From JAGTVG01 sp963820995 (lineage in GTDB: Bacteria > Bacteroidota > Bacteroidia > Cytophagales > Cyclobacteriaceae), in the NCBI GenBank assembly GCA_963820995.1, contig CAWGCL010000012.1, positions 124,001 to 188,000 on the forward strand: DNA of 64,000 nucleotides, written 5' to 3'. Shown piece by piece: positions 16,705 to 27,466 of the stretch. The first letter of the stretch is position 1. Every line of letters begins with the position of its first letter. The position numbers were made by a program, and so were the translations under genes. The notes beneath the pieces are model-generated. The model searched no databases. It was not told the origin of the DNA and saw nothing but the letters and a program-made list of their open reading frames with translations.

Positions 16705-18040
16705 TCACAAAACTTGCGTCGTACCGGGAACCGCCACAGGATACGAACCATCATCAAAAGGTACAACCGGAGGTTTAACTTCCCAGGATAAAAGATTATC
16801 AGGAACCAGTTTTTCTGTAGAACCCATAGCTTCTTCCCATGTGATCTTCTGTCCGGTATATGTTGCCATCCTACCAAATATGGCTGTCATAGTACTAATG
16901 GCACCTCTTTCAAGCTGGTTAATTGGCTCGTCATTGATAATTTTCCTTATAAACACATCCTGTTCAATCTGATGAGGTGAGCCATCATCCCCACCATCAT
17001 ACCTGAACAATTCATTGCCTTTTCTATCCATCAAAGTGAGTTGCTGCGTGCCGGGAATGCTTTCCATATATCCCTCGGTACCCCAAACCCTGTCAGACCA
17101 GTTGGACCAGGTTTTGGGGATATGTCGGCATTGACTGTTAAAAATGGAGCCATCAGGATATTCGTATTCCACGTAGTGATGGTCAAAGATCTGCCCATAT
17201 TCCTTTCCGGTTCGAACTTCTCTCCCTCCCATTCCCTGGGCCTTGATCGGGTGAGTCCCTTTGATCCAGTTCATATAATCTATATCATGAACATGCTGTT
17301 CCACGATATGATCACCGCAAAGCCAGTTGAAATAGTACCAGTTCCATACCTGGTATTGAAGCTCATTCATTTCCGGTTCACGATATCTGACCCATACACC
17401 CGCCGAATCGAAATAACAGTTCATGGCAATGATATCGCCTATATCACCATTCTGAAGTCGATCAACACTTTCAATAATACTTTTCTGATACCTCAAATGA
17501 TGACCTACAAGCACTTTGAGTTTTTTCTTTTCGGCTTCTTTGGCCAGGGCCAGCACTTTCTTCACACCTGGTACATCTGTAGCGACAGGTTTTTCACAAA
17601 ATATATTTTTACCTTGCTTAACCGCCTCTTCCAAATGTGCAGGCCGGAATCCTGGGGGCGTGCACAGCAATACCAGGTCGGCTAATTGCATGGCATCTTT
17701 ATATTCATCCAGACCCGTGAATTGATGATCAGGTGGCACATCCACCCTTTCCTTACCAAATTTTTCTACTAGATTCTTATAGGAAGCATCCAATCTGGAT
17801 TTAAAAGGTTCAACCATGGCGACCAGTTTGGTGCATGGATCAGTGGTGAGAATTTGGGATGCCGCACCGGTCCCGCGCCCACCGCAACCGATTAATGCTA
17901 CCTTTAATAATATCACTACCTGCAACAAATGCTGATGATGGTATGGTTAAAGGGGTTGTAAGCATTGTTCCTGCCAGAAGTGAGGAATTTCTTATGAATT
18001 TTCGCCGGTTGGCATTTAAATTATTTGTTTTAGCCTTCAT
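16705..18040 (-). pseudogene. Gfo/Idh/MocA-family oxidoreductase, one frameshift near the N-terminus
   Basis: Full-length member of the NAD(P)-dependent sugar oxidoreductase family split by one frame change. The first part, from the ATG at 18040, has a twin-arginine-type export signal (NRRKFIRNSS, then Ala-rich sequence). The second frame runs on as VALIGCGGRGTGAAS, the nucleotide-binding loop, then EKPVATDVPG, and ends VPGTTQVL. Around 17901-17902 the minus strand reads gat-att-att-aaa-g-gta-gca-tta; dropping one G restores DIIKVALIG, matching the paralogue at 40389-41717 (DTIRVGLIGAGG). All downstream sequence is open, so this is either a very recent inactivation or a sequence error. Confidence 0.8.
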
Positions 18041-18046
18041 AGTCAA

Positions 18047-18408
18047 AGAAATCTATATTTTTTATAATTTAAGAAGTTTAGTACAAAAAGTAAATGCCAG
18101 GAAGATTTTAAAAAATAAAAAAACTTAGTTCGGATTAGTCTTGAAATCATATATTATCTATTAGACGCAATCTAGAGGTATTTCTAAAGATATTATTTTC
18201 TGCTAGATTGGATATTAATATCACTAATTAATTACCGGGTTGATCTAATAGTAGTTAATGTAGGAGCTTCATAAATAAACTAGCTACACTTTTCCATGAT
18301 CCATCGTCTTATTTTTTCATATCGAATCAAGCAATGGATCTTCAATTATCGAAATGATAGTCATTTGAATGATTTCATTCCCTCCGGTTCTTTCATAGCC
18401 CTTGTTGC
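18047..18408. other. AT-rich intergenic region
   Basis: About 360 bases with no credible coding frame. It separates the start of the broken oxidoreductase gene from the end of propeller 1. I see only short AT-rich inverted repeats and no strong terminator. Confidence 0.5.
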
Positions 18409-20566
18409 CTAATTATCAAGTGGCAGAAAATCTTCTATAAGCCAGAATTCTCTACCCCCTCCTTTCCAACCTGCAAAAACAAATCTTCCCCCATCTGGTG
18501 ACCAGTCCAGGTGATAGATTTTTGTATCCACAAGCCCCGTTTCAATATCCTCAATGGTTCCATCATCCAATGATATGACTTTTATTAACTTTCCTTCTCC
18601 ATCATTCCAAGCAACTCGTTTGCTGTCCGGAGACCATGCTAATTCAGTATGGGCAGATGCTTTCTGGACCTTGCTAACGCTCCGTGATTCCCCACTTTCT
18701 ATATTGAGAATACTGAGTACACTTTCATGCGGAGGTTGTTTTTCTGTGCTTAGGTAGGCAATCCACTTACCATCTGGGGACCAGTTGATTGAATTAATCC
18801 ATTTATCAGTAACCGTAATCAGCAGTTTCAGCTCTTCTCCTGATGCCTTAATGGAATAAATGCCTTGCTCTCCAAACATGTCCATTTGTCCTTCAATCAA
18901 TTTAGTACGCAGAAATACAATGGATTTCCCATCGGGTGACCAGGATGGGCTTATATCGGTGTGCGAAACCTGGGGGTGTGTGATTTGAATAGGATTATCA
19001 CCTTCTCTGGTAGTTGTCCAAATTTGCGAAAGCGGATAATTATTAACCAATACAATTTCACCCCAGTGGCTTGTAGCCATTAATATTTTGTTCCCATCAG
19101 GAGATATACCTGAGCCCCGACTGGAAACCCATGATAAATAGACTATCTTCTAATCCTGAAAGAATATCTCTTTCCTCACCACCTTCTGCAGGTACCATTG
19201 CTAATGTATTATTTGGCGGGAGAGATTCCTCTCCGGCCAGTTTTAAAAATTGTATATTCTTTCCATCAGGAGTCCAGCGTGGTTGTGCTGGCCTAACACC
19301 TTTTACAATCTGAGCCGCCTGTCCACCCTGTTCTGGCAAGGTGTATAATGCAAATTCCATGCTGGCTAACCATATAGTGCTCCGATTCTATTGTCAGGAT
19401 CCCAACCGGCTATTAAAGGTACCTCTTCAAATCCTTCAGGTGCATTGATCGTGATTTTTTCTCCTGAGGGTTTTCCTTCCTCGTCAACTGGTACTATAAA
19501 GATTTTCTTGCTGTCGTTAAAATCCACATACGCGATTTTACTTCCATCCGGCGACCAGACCGGACTGGATGCTTTTCCGGCTTGTGCAACAAGTGTTGGA
19601 GGGCCACCTGAAGCAGGCATTACCCATAAACCTCCACCTCCATCACACCTAACATTTTATCCTCCACAAATGCAATCAATTTTCCATCAGGAGAAAAGAC
19701 AGGTTCTCTGGATTGAATATCGGTAAGCTGCTTATGGTTCTCCCCCTTCGACAGATATTGTCTGTATATGTTGCTTTTTGTTTTCAATGGAAGAAAAAAT
19801 CAGGGTTTTTCCTTGAGGAGACAAACTTAGCTTATAGTTTACCGTTCGGGCACTGCGATAGTTTTCATTACTTTTTTGGGTGTTCCACCCTCCACAGGAA
19901 CTACATAAATACTTTGATACCCATCTTTTTGTAAAAGTGTATCCATTAGCGGGAGCTCATTGAATGCAATCCATTTGCCATCACCGGACCAGGAAAGCCC
20001 AGTCCATTCAACCTTAATGCCATCTGTGTTAAGCTCGACAGGTTTTCCTGGAATATCTTTTCCCAGGTTTCCGGAAAGAGGCATCAGCCATAATTTCTCA
20101 TCAGAAACCAATAATAGCTTCTGTCCGTCGGGAGATAATGCCATATTCCATGAAAGTTCGGTAGGAATTTTTATTTTGGTAAATTTGGGAGTTACTGGTG
20201 TATCCTCGATTTCCTCAGCCCTAAGAATCAATTGGGAAAGTCGTTCCCTGGCTGTTGCAGCAATGTCTTTTTGATCACCATAGTTCTGGATTACATCTTT
20301 ATAAGCTTTCTGCGCAGACTGATTGCCTAATTTTTCATAACACAATCCAATATGGAATTGTGCGTTTGCTGCATACTCTCTTTCGTTTGGATAGGTCCTG
20401 ATAAGTGAATCAAATAAGGTGATGGCTTCTTTCAGATCACCTTTCGTTTCCATATTGTACTTTGCTTTTTCAAAAAGTACTTTATGATCTTGAATTTCCT
20501 GAAATGCCAGGGAACAAATCCAGTTGCCAGGAAAATAACCAGCAGTAAAAATAGTTTTTGCTTCAT
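18409..20566 (-). pseudogene. Propeller 1: secreted TPR + PD40/TolB-like beta-propeller protein, multiply frameshifted
   Basis: Third gene of cassette 1. From the ATG at 20566 a signal peptide (MKQKLFLLLVIFLATGF) is followed, in other frames, by TPR-like sequence (GDLKEAITLFDSLIRTYP, AQFHIGLCYEKLG) and then PD40 blades such as LSPDGQKLLLV, FSPDGKLIAFV, WSPDGSKIAYV, WTPDGKNIQFL and WSPDGKWIAYL. Joining the frames needs at least six single shifts, at about 20510, 19850, 19735, 19647, 19376 and 19135. With those repaired the product would be about 700 residues and colinear with propeller 2. The neighbouring regulator is intact. It is either a decaying gene or a badly assembled stretch. Confidence 0.8.
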
Positions 20567-20662
20567 GGTTGTTTCTTTTTTGCTTTATTATTTTTCAGTA
20601 AACCTACCTGAACTACATGTAGCCATTGTCAACGAAAAGTAAAAGAATGTCATTAATAGTAA

Positions 20663-21349
20663 CTAATACACAAAACGATATCCTCCTCCATATACCGTAA
20701 GGATATGCCGGGGATGATTCGGATCAATTTCGATTTTCTTTCTGAGTTTCAGAATATGGTTGTCGATCGTCCTTGTTGTCGGATACTTTTCATATCCCCA
20801 GACTTTATCCAGCAAGTCATCCCGGGATACTACTTTACCGTCCTTACCGATCAAATATCGCAGGACATCTACCTCCAGGGAAGTAAGATCAATTTCATCA
20901 TCCTTCCGAATGACTTTGTAATGATCGAAATCAATTTTCATGGATTCCAGTTGGAACACTCCCGGCATTGTCTCACCACTGCGGTTTTCCCTCCTGAGGT
21001 GTGCTTTAATTCTTGCCAGAAGTTCCCGGATGCTAAATGGCTTTGAAATATAATCATCGGCACCTATTTCAAGTCCGATCACTTTATCTATTTCTTCTCC
21101 TCTGGCTGTAAGCATTAAAATTGGAATATCCACTTTTTTTTGGCGGAGTTCCTTGCAGATCTCCAATCCATTCATCCCGGGTAACATAATGTCAAGCAGG
21201 ATCAGATCTGTTTTTCCCTTCAAGGCTTTTTCGAGACCTTCTTTTCCATTAAGGGCATAATCCACTTCATAGCCCTCATCCACAAGGTTTAATTTTAAAC
21301 CTTTAACCAGGTCCTCTTCATCTTCAATAATCAGGATCTTTTCTTTCAT
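20663..21349 (-). CDS. Response regulator 1, OmpR/PhoB type
   Basis: Cytoplasmic two-component response regulator, 228 residues. The receiver domain has the acidic pair in IIEDEED, phospho-acceptor D53 in LLDIMLPGMNG, the conserved LTARG threonine region and K105-type lysine in DYISKPFS. The C-terminal winged helix shows SLEVDVLRYL, DDLLDKVWGY and TRTIDNHILKLRKKIE, typical of the OmpR/PhoB DNA-binding domain. Its start is two bases from the HK1 stop codon, so kinase and regulator are co-transcribed in the order HK1 to RR1. The propeller gene follows after about 96 bases and is a plausible target as well as an operon member. Confidence 0.95.
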   Translation of the reverse strand: MKEKILIIEDEEDLVKGLKLNLVDEGYEVDYALNGKEGLEKALKGKTDLILLDIMLPGMNGLEICKELRQKKVDIPILMLTARGEEIDKVIGLEIGADDYISKPFSIRELLARIKAHLRRENRSGETMPGVFQLESMKIDFDHYKVIRKDDEIDLTSLEVDVLRYLIGKDGKVVSRDDLLDKVWGYEKYPTTRTIDNHILKLRKKIEIDPNHPRHILTVYGGGYRFVY

Positions 21350-21351
21350 AA

Positions 21352-23408
21352 TTACTTTTCCTCATTAACATTTATTGGTATGGATATGGAAAAAATGCTA
21401 CCTTGACCTGGCGTACTATCAACTTCGATCCGCCATCCATGGGCATCGATTACATGTTTTACAAGCGTTAGCCCTAAACCACTACCTCTGGCATCAAAAT
21501 CAGCGGTACCTTTTACCCGGTAAAATCGATTAAAAATATTTGCCAACTCATCTGTGGGGATACCAATCCCTTTATCAGCCACAACAAGACATATTCCTTC
21601 AGGAGTTTTATTTAATTTTAATGCCATTTTTTTAGTCTCTTTTGAGAATTTGATCACATTACTAAAAAGATTAATCAATATTCCTTCCAGAGCATCTTTG
21701 TCAAACATAACATTGGGGATATCCTGATTGAATTCCTCTTCAATTTTGAAGCCTTTTTTCACAAAATGGTAACGATATGAATTCAACGTATTCCTTACAA
21801 CTTCAATCAGATTACCAGGTTTAAGATCGAACTCTTTCCTTCCCATATCAATTTTAGAAAAATCCAGAATATTATTGATCATATGAGAAAGACGTTCACT
21901 TTCTTTAGTGATAATTATCAATCCATCTTTACGATCCGCTTTGGACAGGTTTTCTTTCAGCAGTAAAGTTTCTCCATAAAGTCGAATCAAACTCAATGGG
22001 GTCTTCAGCTCATGTGAAACATTATGTACGAATTCCGTCTGAAGATGCATCGAATCCTTTTCGCGGCTTATATCACGCAAGAGCACAAAAACTCCGAAAA
22101 ACATAAGTGTTATAATAATAATAACCAGCAACCCATAGATAATCACTTGAATTTTTACATCAGATTCAAGTTTTTTATATCCTGGCTGGATAGCAACCAG
22201 AGTCCATGGAAAAGGAATGTTACTGAATGATAAGGATAATGATTCTTCAGGTATTTGGGACGTTTCACCCGTGATGAGATTCATATTATTACCGTTTACT
22301 AAGAAAAATTCCAGTCCTGTATTCTTCTGTCAATTTCAGTTAGTATAGGGGGAATCATTTGGGAAATAATGGCATCCAGGTTCCAGCGAATTCCTCCAAT
22401 ATACAACTCCCCGGTATCCAAAACCTGCATCTCTTTATAACTTACCATGTATTGATGATCATTCGTGGTGATACAATTCCTTTTTGACTCAGCCGTGCTG
22501 CTTAATTCTGAAAACCTGGATCTTTCCCTTATATATGGAATCACAAAATCGTACAGAAATTGATTGAATTTTAGAATTCTTTCAAATTTGGAATCTATTG
22601 ATCCAATCTCAGCATCTAAAATGGATTCATACTCCGCCTTAAAAAAAATATAGGAGGAGGAATTGATCAGCCAATGCCCATCATTTAATTTTTGATATGT
22701 CATGAATAGAGAATCCTGATCAATTACTTCTTCGTTGATGAGTGTTTCTATAGCATACAGCTGAAGAGGTGCGGAAATGCCATATGGGTGACCACTTAAG
22801 TTTTCAATCTGACTATATTCACTCTTGAGCATTTGATAATATTGTATAGCCTGCTTATAATTTTGATCAGCCATGTAAGCTCGGGCCATACCTTCAATGG
22901 CCAAGCCTCTCTGTTGAGCTGTTTCAGCCAATGATAAGCCTGTCTGATAGTTCTTTACGGCATTCGAATAATTACGCGAGCTAAGTTCTGCCGTCTCCGC
23001 TCTGCCCATGTATTTTTTGTAATTGGAATTCCAATCATTATCATAAGTCAATAATCGGAGGTTTTTGTCTTCAATAGTTTCAGGGTATACAACTTTAAGG
23101 TCCTTATCTATCAAAAATATGTCAGGATATGGATCTATTTGTTTTAGATTGTCATCCATAAAAATATTTCTGAAATACTCAGTATTCAACCATTTTTCTT
23201 CTATTTCAATGAATTCTAACTCAAATTGATCAAGAGCTGATCTTCCCGAAAGCCAGAGATTTGATTCCAATAGATTATGAGTTGTATTCTTGCGCTTATT
23301 AAATGTATCAATGCTTACTACCACTACAAAAAATAGTGGCAACATGAAGGCAGCTACGAAGAGGACAATTCCTCTTTTCCTGCGCAATACATTTAAAAAC
23401 AGCTTCAT
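21352..23408 (-). pseudogene. Sensor histidine kinase 1, single frameshift
   Basis: Membrane histidine kinase in two frames. The first (23408 to 22299) holds an N-terminal membrane helix and a large extracytoplasmic region with TPR-like units such as NYSNAVKNYQTGL and NYKQAIQYYQML. The second (22284 backward) contains TM2, an HisKA box HELKTPLSLIRLYGETL with the phospho-accepting His, and a full HATPase (NLFSNVIKFS, ADKGIGIP, FNRFYR, GSGLGLTLVKH). Near 22300-22320 the sequence reads RRIQDWNFS-stop; one added base would give NTGLEFFLVNGNNMNLITGET and rejoin the frames. All catalytic motifs survive, so this may be a recent mutation or an indel error. Confidence 0.85.
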
Positions 23409-23671
23409 TCTTTTTTACTTCAGCTGCACAAAAAAAAGTAATACTATTGTAGAGATTTATGTTCGGCCAATTGTCAAGGAATTGTAATTTATTTTCAATT
23501 TAAGGAATTCTGCGTAAATAGCTTAATCTTATTTTATCCTTATGACTTTGTCATACTCTGGCTTGCCGAATAGTCTTTGTCTTTGATGAGGATATATAGT
23601 AAATAGCGTTTCTAACGCTTTGAAACAAAATTGTTCAGGTAAAACTCCAGCTTCTCCCAACCAAACTGTTA

Positions 23672-23730
23672 TCATCCTGACCTTGTGGAGGGATCTTATA
23701 CTCCGTCCTAGTGTCTCCTGCAAGGAACAC
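23672..23730. repeat. REP-like palindromic element
   Basis: TCATCCTGACCTTGTGGAGGGATC at 23672-23695 resembles the short interspersed TCATCCTGA...GGATC repeats common in Bacteroidota genomes. Sixteen bases further on, GTGTCTCCTGCAAGGAACAC (23711-23730) forms an imperfect hairpin. The element lies at the truncated end of the kinase remnant. Only one copy is visible in the window, so repeat status is by resemblance. Confidence 0.4.
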
Positions 23731-24146
23731 CATGGATAACAATATCTCTTGGGTCTCTTACAGAAGACCCAAGAGCGGGAGAAGGAGTCGTTGTAAGATC
23801 CTTAACAGAGGGCTGGATGTAAAAAATACCTTCTATACCGGGTTCCTCTTGCAAGAATTCTGATAAGATCGAATCTTCAAAGAATTCGGAATAAGATGTC
23901 GGGATACCCGTAAGATTGGCTTTTTGTAAAAATTGCTTCTCTATTTTTGTGATAAACAGGTCAGATTCTGCAATGATTTTTGCACCGGTTTCTGTTAGTT
24001 GCCGGCTGATTTCTCTTTCATTTATAGCCTGATCATTGATAACACCTCTAAAAGCAAGGGCACCAAGAACAACGCTTGGTAATACAATGGCCAAAAAATA
24101 ATAAAATAGGATCTTATTTTTCCTTATACTGAATTTTCTTATGCAT
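23708..24146 (-). pseudogene. Truncated sensor histidine kinase N-terminus (remnant of a fourth cassette)
   Basis: From the ATG at 24146, with one base lost near 24117-24121, the translation gives a basic start, then YYFLAIVLPSVVLGALAFRGVINDQAINERE. This closely follows histidine kinase 3 of the window (YYILAIVLPCLILGILAFRGIINDQALVERE, cited in pieces: AIVLPCLILG, FRGIINDQA). Similarity continues through a short extracytoplasmic segment to about GIEGIFYIQPS, then stops at a REP-like element. The TPR region, second membrane helix, HisKA and HATPase domains are all missing. The ORF ends at 23708. It has no regulator of its own nearby. Confidence 0.75.
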
Positions 24147-24502
24147 CTGAAAACTTAAATATTATTTCAATGTGCAAAAGTTCTAAATTTTAAATCACAT
24201 ACGTGTCAAGAAATAAAATTGATATGTCAAGACTTTGTCAAGAACATAGTATAAGGTAATGAAAAAACAACAAAAATCATTTTCTGATCACTTATAAAAT
24301 CTGCTTACTTTTTTGGCTGAAGGTGATGAGTTTATAATAGTTTATTCCAAAACATTTCAAAATGACTGATGCCATCCATGGTTTTGAAGATGTTGAATCC
24401 GGATGGCAATCGAGGTTTAAAAAAACAGCCGGAAATTATTGCTCCCGGCTGCTTGTTATACGGATTTTAATCTCTAATCAATTATATCATTCGCTTAGAT
24501 TT
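24147..24502. other. Intergenic region between kinase remnant and propeller 2
   Basis: About 350 bases holding the likely terminator of propeller 2 and a second inverted repeat (GCCATCC at 24371-24377 with GGATGGC at 24401-24407). No coding frame is convincing. Confidence 0.5.
24419..24451 (-). terminator. Rho-independent terminator of propeller 2
   Basis: On the minus strand CAGCCGG pairs perfectly with CCGGCTG around a 12-base loop and is followed by seven T. It begins about 50 bases after the propeller 2 stop codon, the right place to end the cassette 2 transcript. Confidence 0.85.
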
Positions 24503-26654
24503 CTATTTATTATCAGTTGCTTCCTTTGGCAGGAAATCACTGATAAGCCAAAACTCCGAACCGCCACCAATACTAGATAAGAATACGATCTTTTCGCCAT
24601 CCGGTGACCAGCCGAATTCACTATGTCTGGCATTTTTAGGGAGTCCAGTGAGTAGCTCTTGTGGTTCTCCTGCATCAAGTGAGGCTATCCAGATTTTACC
24701 ATTGGCATTATAGGCGATCTTTGAACCATCAGGTGAATAGGCCAGCTGGCTATGCGCACTATAATTTCTGGTCTTTATATTTGCAATGAGCACTTTAGGT
24801 TGGCCACCATTGACTGGTATGGTTTTGATCGCACCCGCTGAGAAAAAAGCTATGTGTTTACCATCCGTAGAATATGCGATGGCACCTTCCTCGAGACTAT
24901 CTGCTCGGGAAGCAATTTCCCTCATTTTACCACCTTCGGAAGCCATAGTGTAAATTGCAGGGAAGTCATTATTTTCAGTCTTGTCATCGACAAATGCGAT
25001 CCATTTTCCGTCAGGAGACCAGCACGGGTAGCTTTCGTATGTTTCATCGTTCGTTAGTCTGGTTGGGGATCCTCCATCCAATGGGATCATCCATAGGTCA
25101 CCCCCTTCGTCTGGATTATAAGGCTCCTGATATGCGCTTATGATCATTCTCTTGCCATCCGGCGATATATTATGACCACCACCTGGTACGATGGACACAA
25201 GCCACCGCTGGGGCTGAACAGGCACTTCGATGTGATTGCCCCCTGCTGCAGGAACATATTGTGTCGTAATTTTATATTCTTCCTTATCAACCATCTTTTC
25301 GACCATTCTGAAATAGATGTGTTCTCCGTTCTGGGACCATCTTGGATAATATGGCCATCCTCCCTCTGGCGTTATCTGTACTGCTCTCCCTCCGGAAGCC
25401 GGCACTGTGTAAATAGCAGTATGTTCCTCCGATTGAATGAAGACACCAAGTTCTTCGTTAGGCGTCCAGCCTGCCAAAGTATTCCAACTGCTATTAGGAA
25501 GTGCGATCTTTACAGGTTCTCCCGCACTGGATGCGTCAGGTGTCAGAGGGTATACCCATATTTCCTTGCTGTCATTGGTGCCTCCAGGCTCATTGTGGGC
25601 AGCGATATACTTGCGATCAGGTGACCACACGGGTCCTCTCAGACGGCCATTCACGTTGGCCAACTTCACAGGATTGGTACCGATTGAAGCGGCGATCCAA
25701 AGCTCACCTGTCATCAGAGAACCCTCGCTGTTTTCCTGCCAATCCTCACGATTACGATAACCTACATATGCGATAAACTCGCCGTCTGGAGAAAAAGAGG
25801 GTTGCCGTGCCCAGCCGGAAGAGACCTGTTGGGGCTCACCTCCTGATGTCGGAATCGTATATATGTAGCGCTTGTGTGGGTTCGGCATTTCCAGCTGTGT
25901 ATTAAGCTCGATTGCCGAAAAGGCCAACATTTGACCATCGGGTGACAGACTGAGGTTATAGCTCCAGATGTGACCTCCGCGATCAGGTAGGGTAACTACT
26001 CGGGGCTCACCTCCGTCCACGGGAATGATATTGGCAGCACCCTCATCATCAACCATACTATTAACCGCGATCCATTTCCCGTCTGCTGACCAGGACATCA
26101 GGCTCCCGTTATCCAAACCTCCCGGTATCTTTGCAAGCATGATGGGTTCACCGGCGATATCCGGGTTAACTTTACCGTGAAGTGGAATGATCCATACTGC
26201 GCCATCAGAGAAAAAAGCCAACTTTTTCCCATCAGGTGAAAAAACACCGTTTTGAGGTTTGCTGGCAATTTCAATTTTCCGAAAAGTTGGTACATGATTG
26301 AGATCGGACTGTGCTCGCTTAAGACTAGCGAGTCTTTCTTTAGCCATGGTAACCTCACCCTGTTGGTCAGGATATTTATTTACTACCTCCTCATAAGCCT
26401 TTTGGGCTTGTTCCAACCTAATTTTCGTAACACAAACCAATATGAAACTGGGCCTTTGCGGCAATGGGTTTATTATCCGAAAAGTCTTTAACAATCGTTT
26501 GATATACTTCAATAGCCTGTTCTAACTCACCGTTTACTTCTTCAAGCTGAATCGCCTTGGGAAAAAGCTCTTCGGCTGTTTGGGTAAAAGAATCATAACT
26601 AAACAATATCAGGCTGAAAGCCAGGATAGTTGTTATTGTTTTTCTTCCGTTCAT
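24503..26654 (-). pseudogene. Propeller 2: secreted TPR + PD40/TolB-like beta-propeller protein, two indels
   Basis: Third gene of cassette 2, about 715 residues after repair. The first frame (26654 to 26418) has a signal peptide and TPR sequence ELEQAIEVYQTIVKDF, AKAQFHIGLCYE. The second continues EQAQKAYEEVVNKYPDQQGEV and about twelve PD40-type motifs, for example FSPDGKKLAFF, LSPDGQMLAFS, FSPDGEFIAYV, WSPDGKWIAFV and YSPDGSKIAYN, to the stop. Near 26412-26426 two short homopolymers each appear one base short: restoring an A and a T gives CYEKLGLEQAQKAY, the same length as the equivalent CYEKLGNQSAQKAY of propeller 1. Apart from this spot the gene is fully open, so it may be functional in reality. 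Confidence 0.85.
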
Positions 26655-26766
26655 AATATCCTCCTATTTATACAGTTAAAAATTATTCTAACCGAAAGGT
26701 ATAGTATGAAATGTGAATGGTTTTTAATATTATGTAAAGAATTGTAAAACATTATTACTGTAAATT

Positions 26767-27444
26767 TTAAAGAAATTTATACCCTAATCCGTGAAGTGTT
26801 ACAATTAATTTTGGCTCTTCAGGCTTATCCTCAATCTTTCCACGAAGCTTGGCAATATGGGCGTCAACAGTTCTGGTATTTGGAAAAGAATCATAGCCCC
26901 AAATCTGACTCAAAAGATCATCGCGGGTAACAATTTCGCCCTGTTTTTTAATGAAATAATGGAGTATCTCATACTCACGAGGTGACAATTTCAGGGATTT
27001 GCCTTTTTTACTGGCATCATATTTCTTAAAGTTGATTTCAATATCACCAAACCGGTAAACTTCCGGTATTTCTGATCCTGATTGTACACGCCTTAATACG
27101 GTATTGATCCGGGCAAGCAGTTCCAGGACGCTGAAGGGCTTTGTGATATAATCATCCGCGCCAAGTTCCAGGCCAGTAACAATTTCAGCTTCCTGACTCT
27201 TTGCGGTAAGCATAATGATTAGCGTATTAGGTACTTCTTTTTTCAACCGCTTACATACCTCGTAGCCATTGAGTTTGGGCAACATAAGATCCAGTATTAC
27301 AAGATCAGGCTTTTCTTCGAGCGCTTTCCGATAACCTGCCTCCCCATCGTAAGCAGTGCTAATCTTGTAATCCCGCGCCTCAAGGTTAAATTTCAATCCT
27401 GTTACCAGGTCTTTTTCATCTTCAATGATCAGGATCTTTTTCAT
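26767..27444 (-). CDS. Response regulator 2, OmpR/PhoB type
   Basis: Two-component response regulator of 225 residues. The receiver has IIEDEKD, phospho-acceptor D52 in ILDLMLPKLNG, and DYITKPFS. The winged-helix output domain shows SPREYEILHYF, DDLLSQIWGY and TRTVDAHIAKLRGKIE. It lies 22 bases after histidine kinase 2 and about 110 bases before propeller 2, the same order as cassettes 1 and 3. It is more similar to response regulators 1 and 3 than random family members would be, as judged by eye, which fits tandem duplication. Confidence 0.95.
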   Translation of the reverse strand: MKKILIIEDEKDLVTGLKFNLEARDYKISTAYDGEAGYRKALEEKPDLVILDLMLPKLNGYEVCKRLKKEVPNTLIIMLTAKSQEAEIVTGLELGADDYITKPFSVLELLARINTVLRRVQSGSEIPEVYRFGDIEINFKKYDASKKGKSLKLSPREYEILHYFIKKQGEIVTRDDLLSQIWGYDSFPNTRTVDAHIAKLRGKIEDKPEEPKLIVTLHGLGYKFL

Positions 27445-27466
27445 ATGTTTTCTTTATATAAAATCG

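Noticed and set aside
17041..17685. A 214-codon plus-strand frame opposite the broken oxidoreductase
   Set aside because: The minus strand carries clear Gfo/Idh/MocA motifs over the same bases, while the plus frame has none.
23529..23723. A 64-codon minus-strand frame next to the kinase remnant
   Set aside because: It reads through the REP-like element and shows no recognisable motif. It may contain a fragment of a lost gene, but I cannot support a call.
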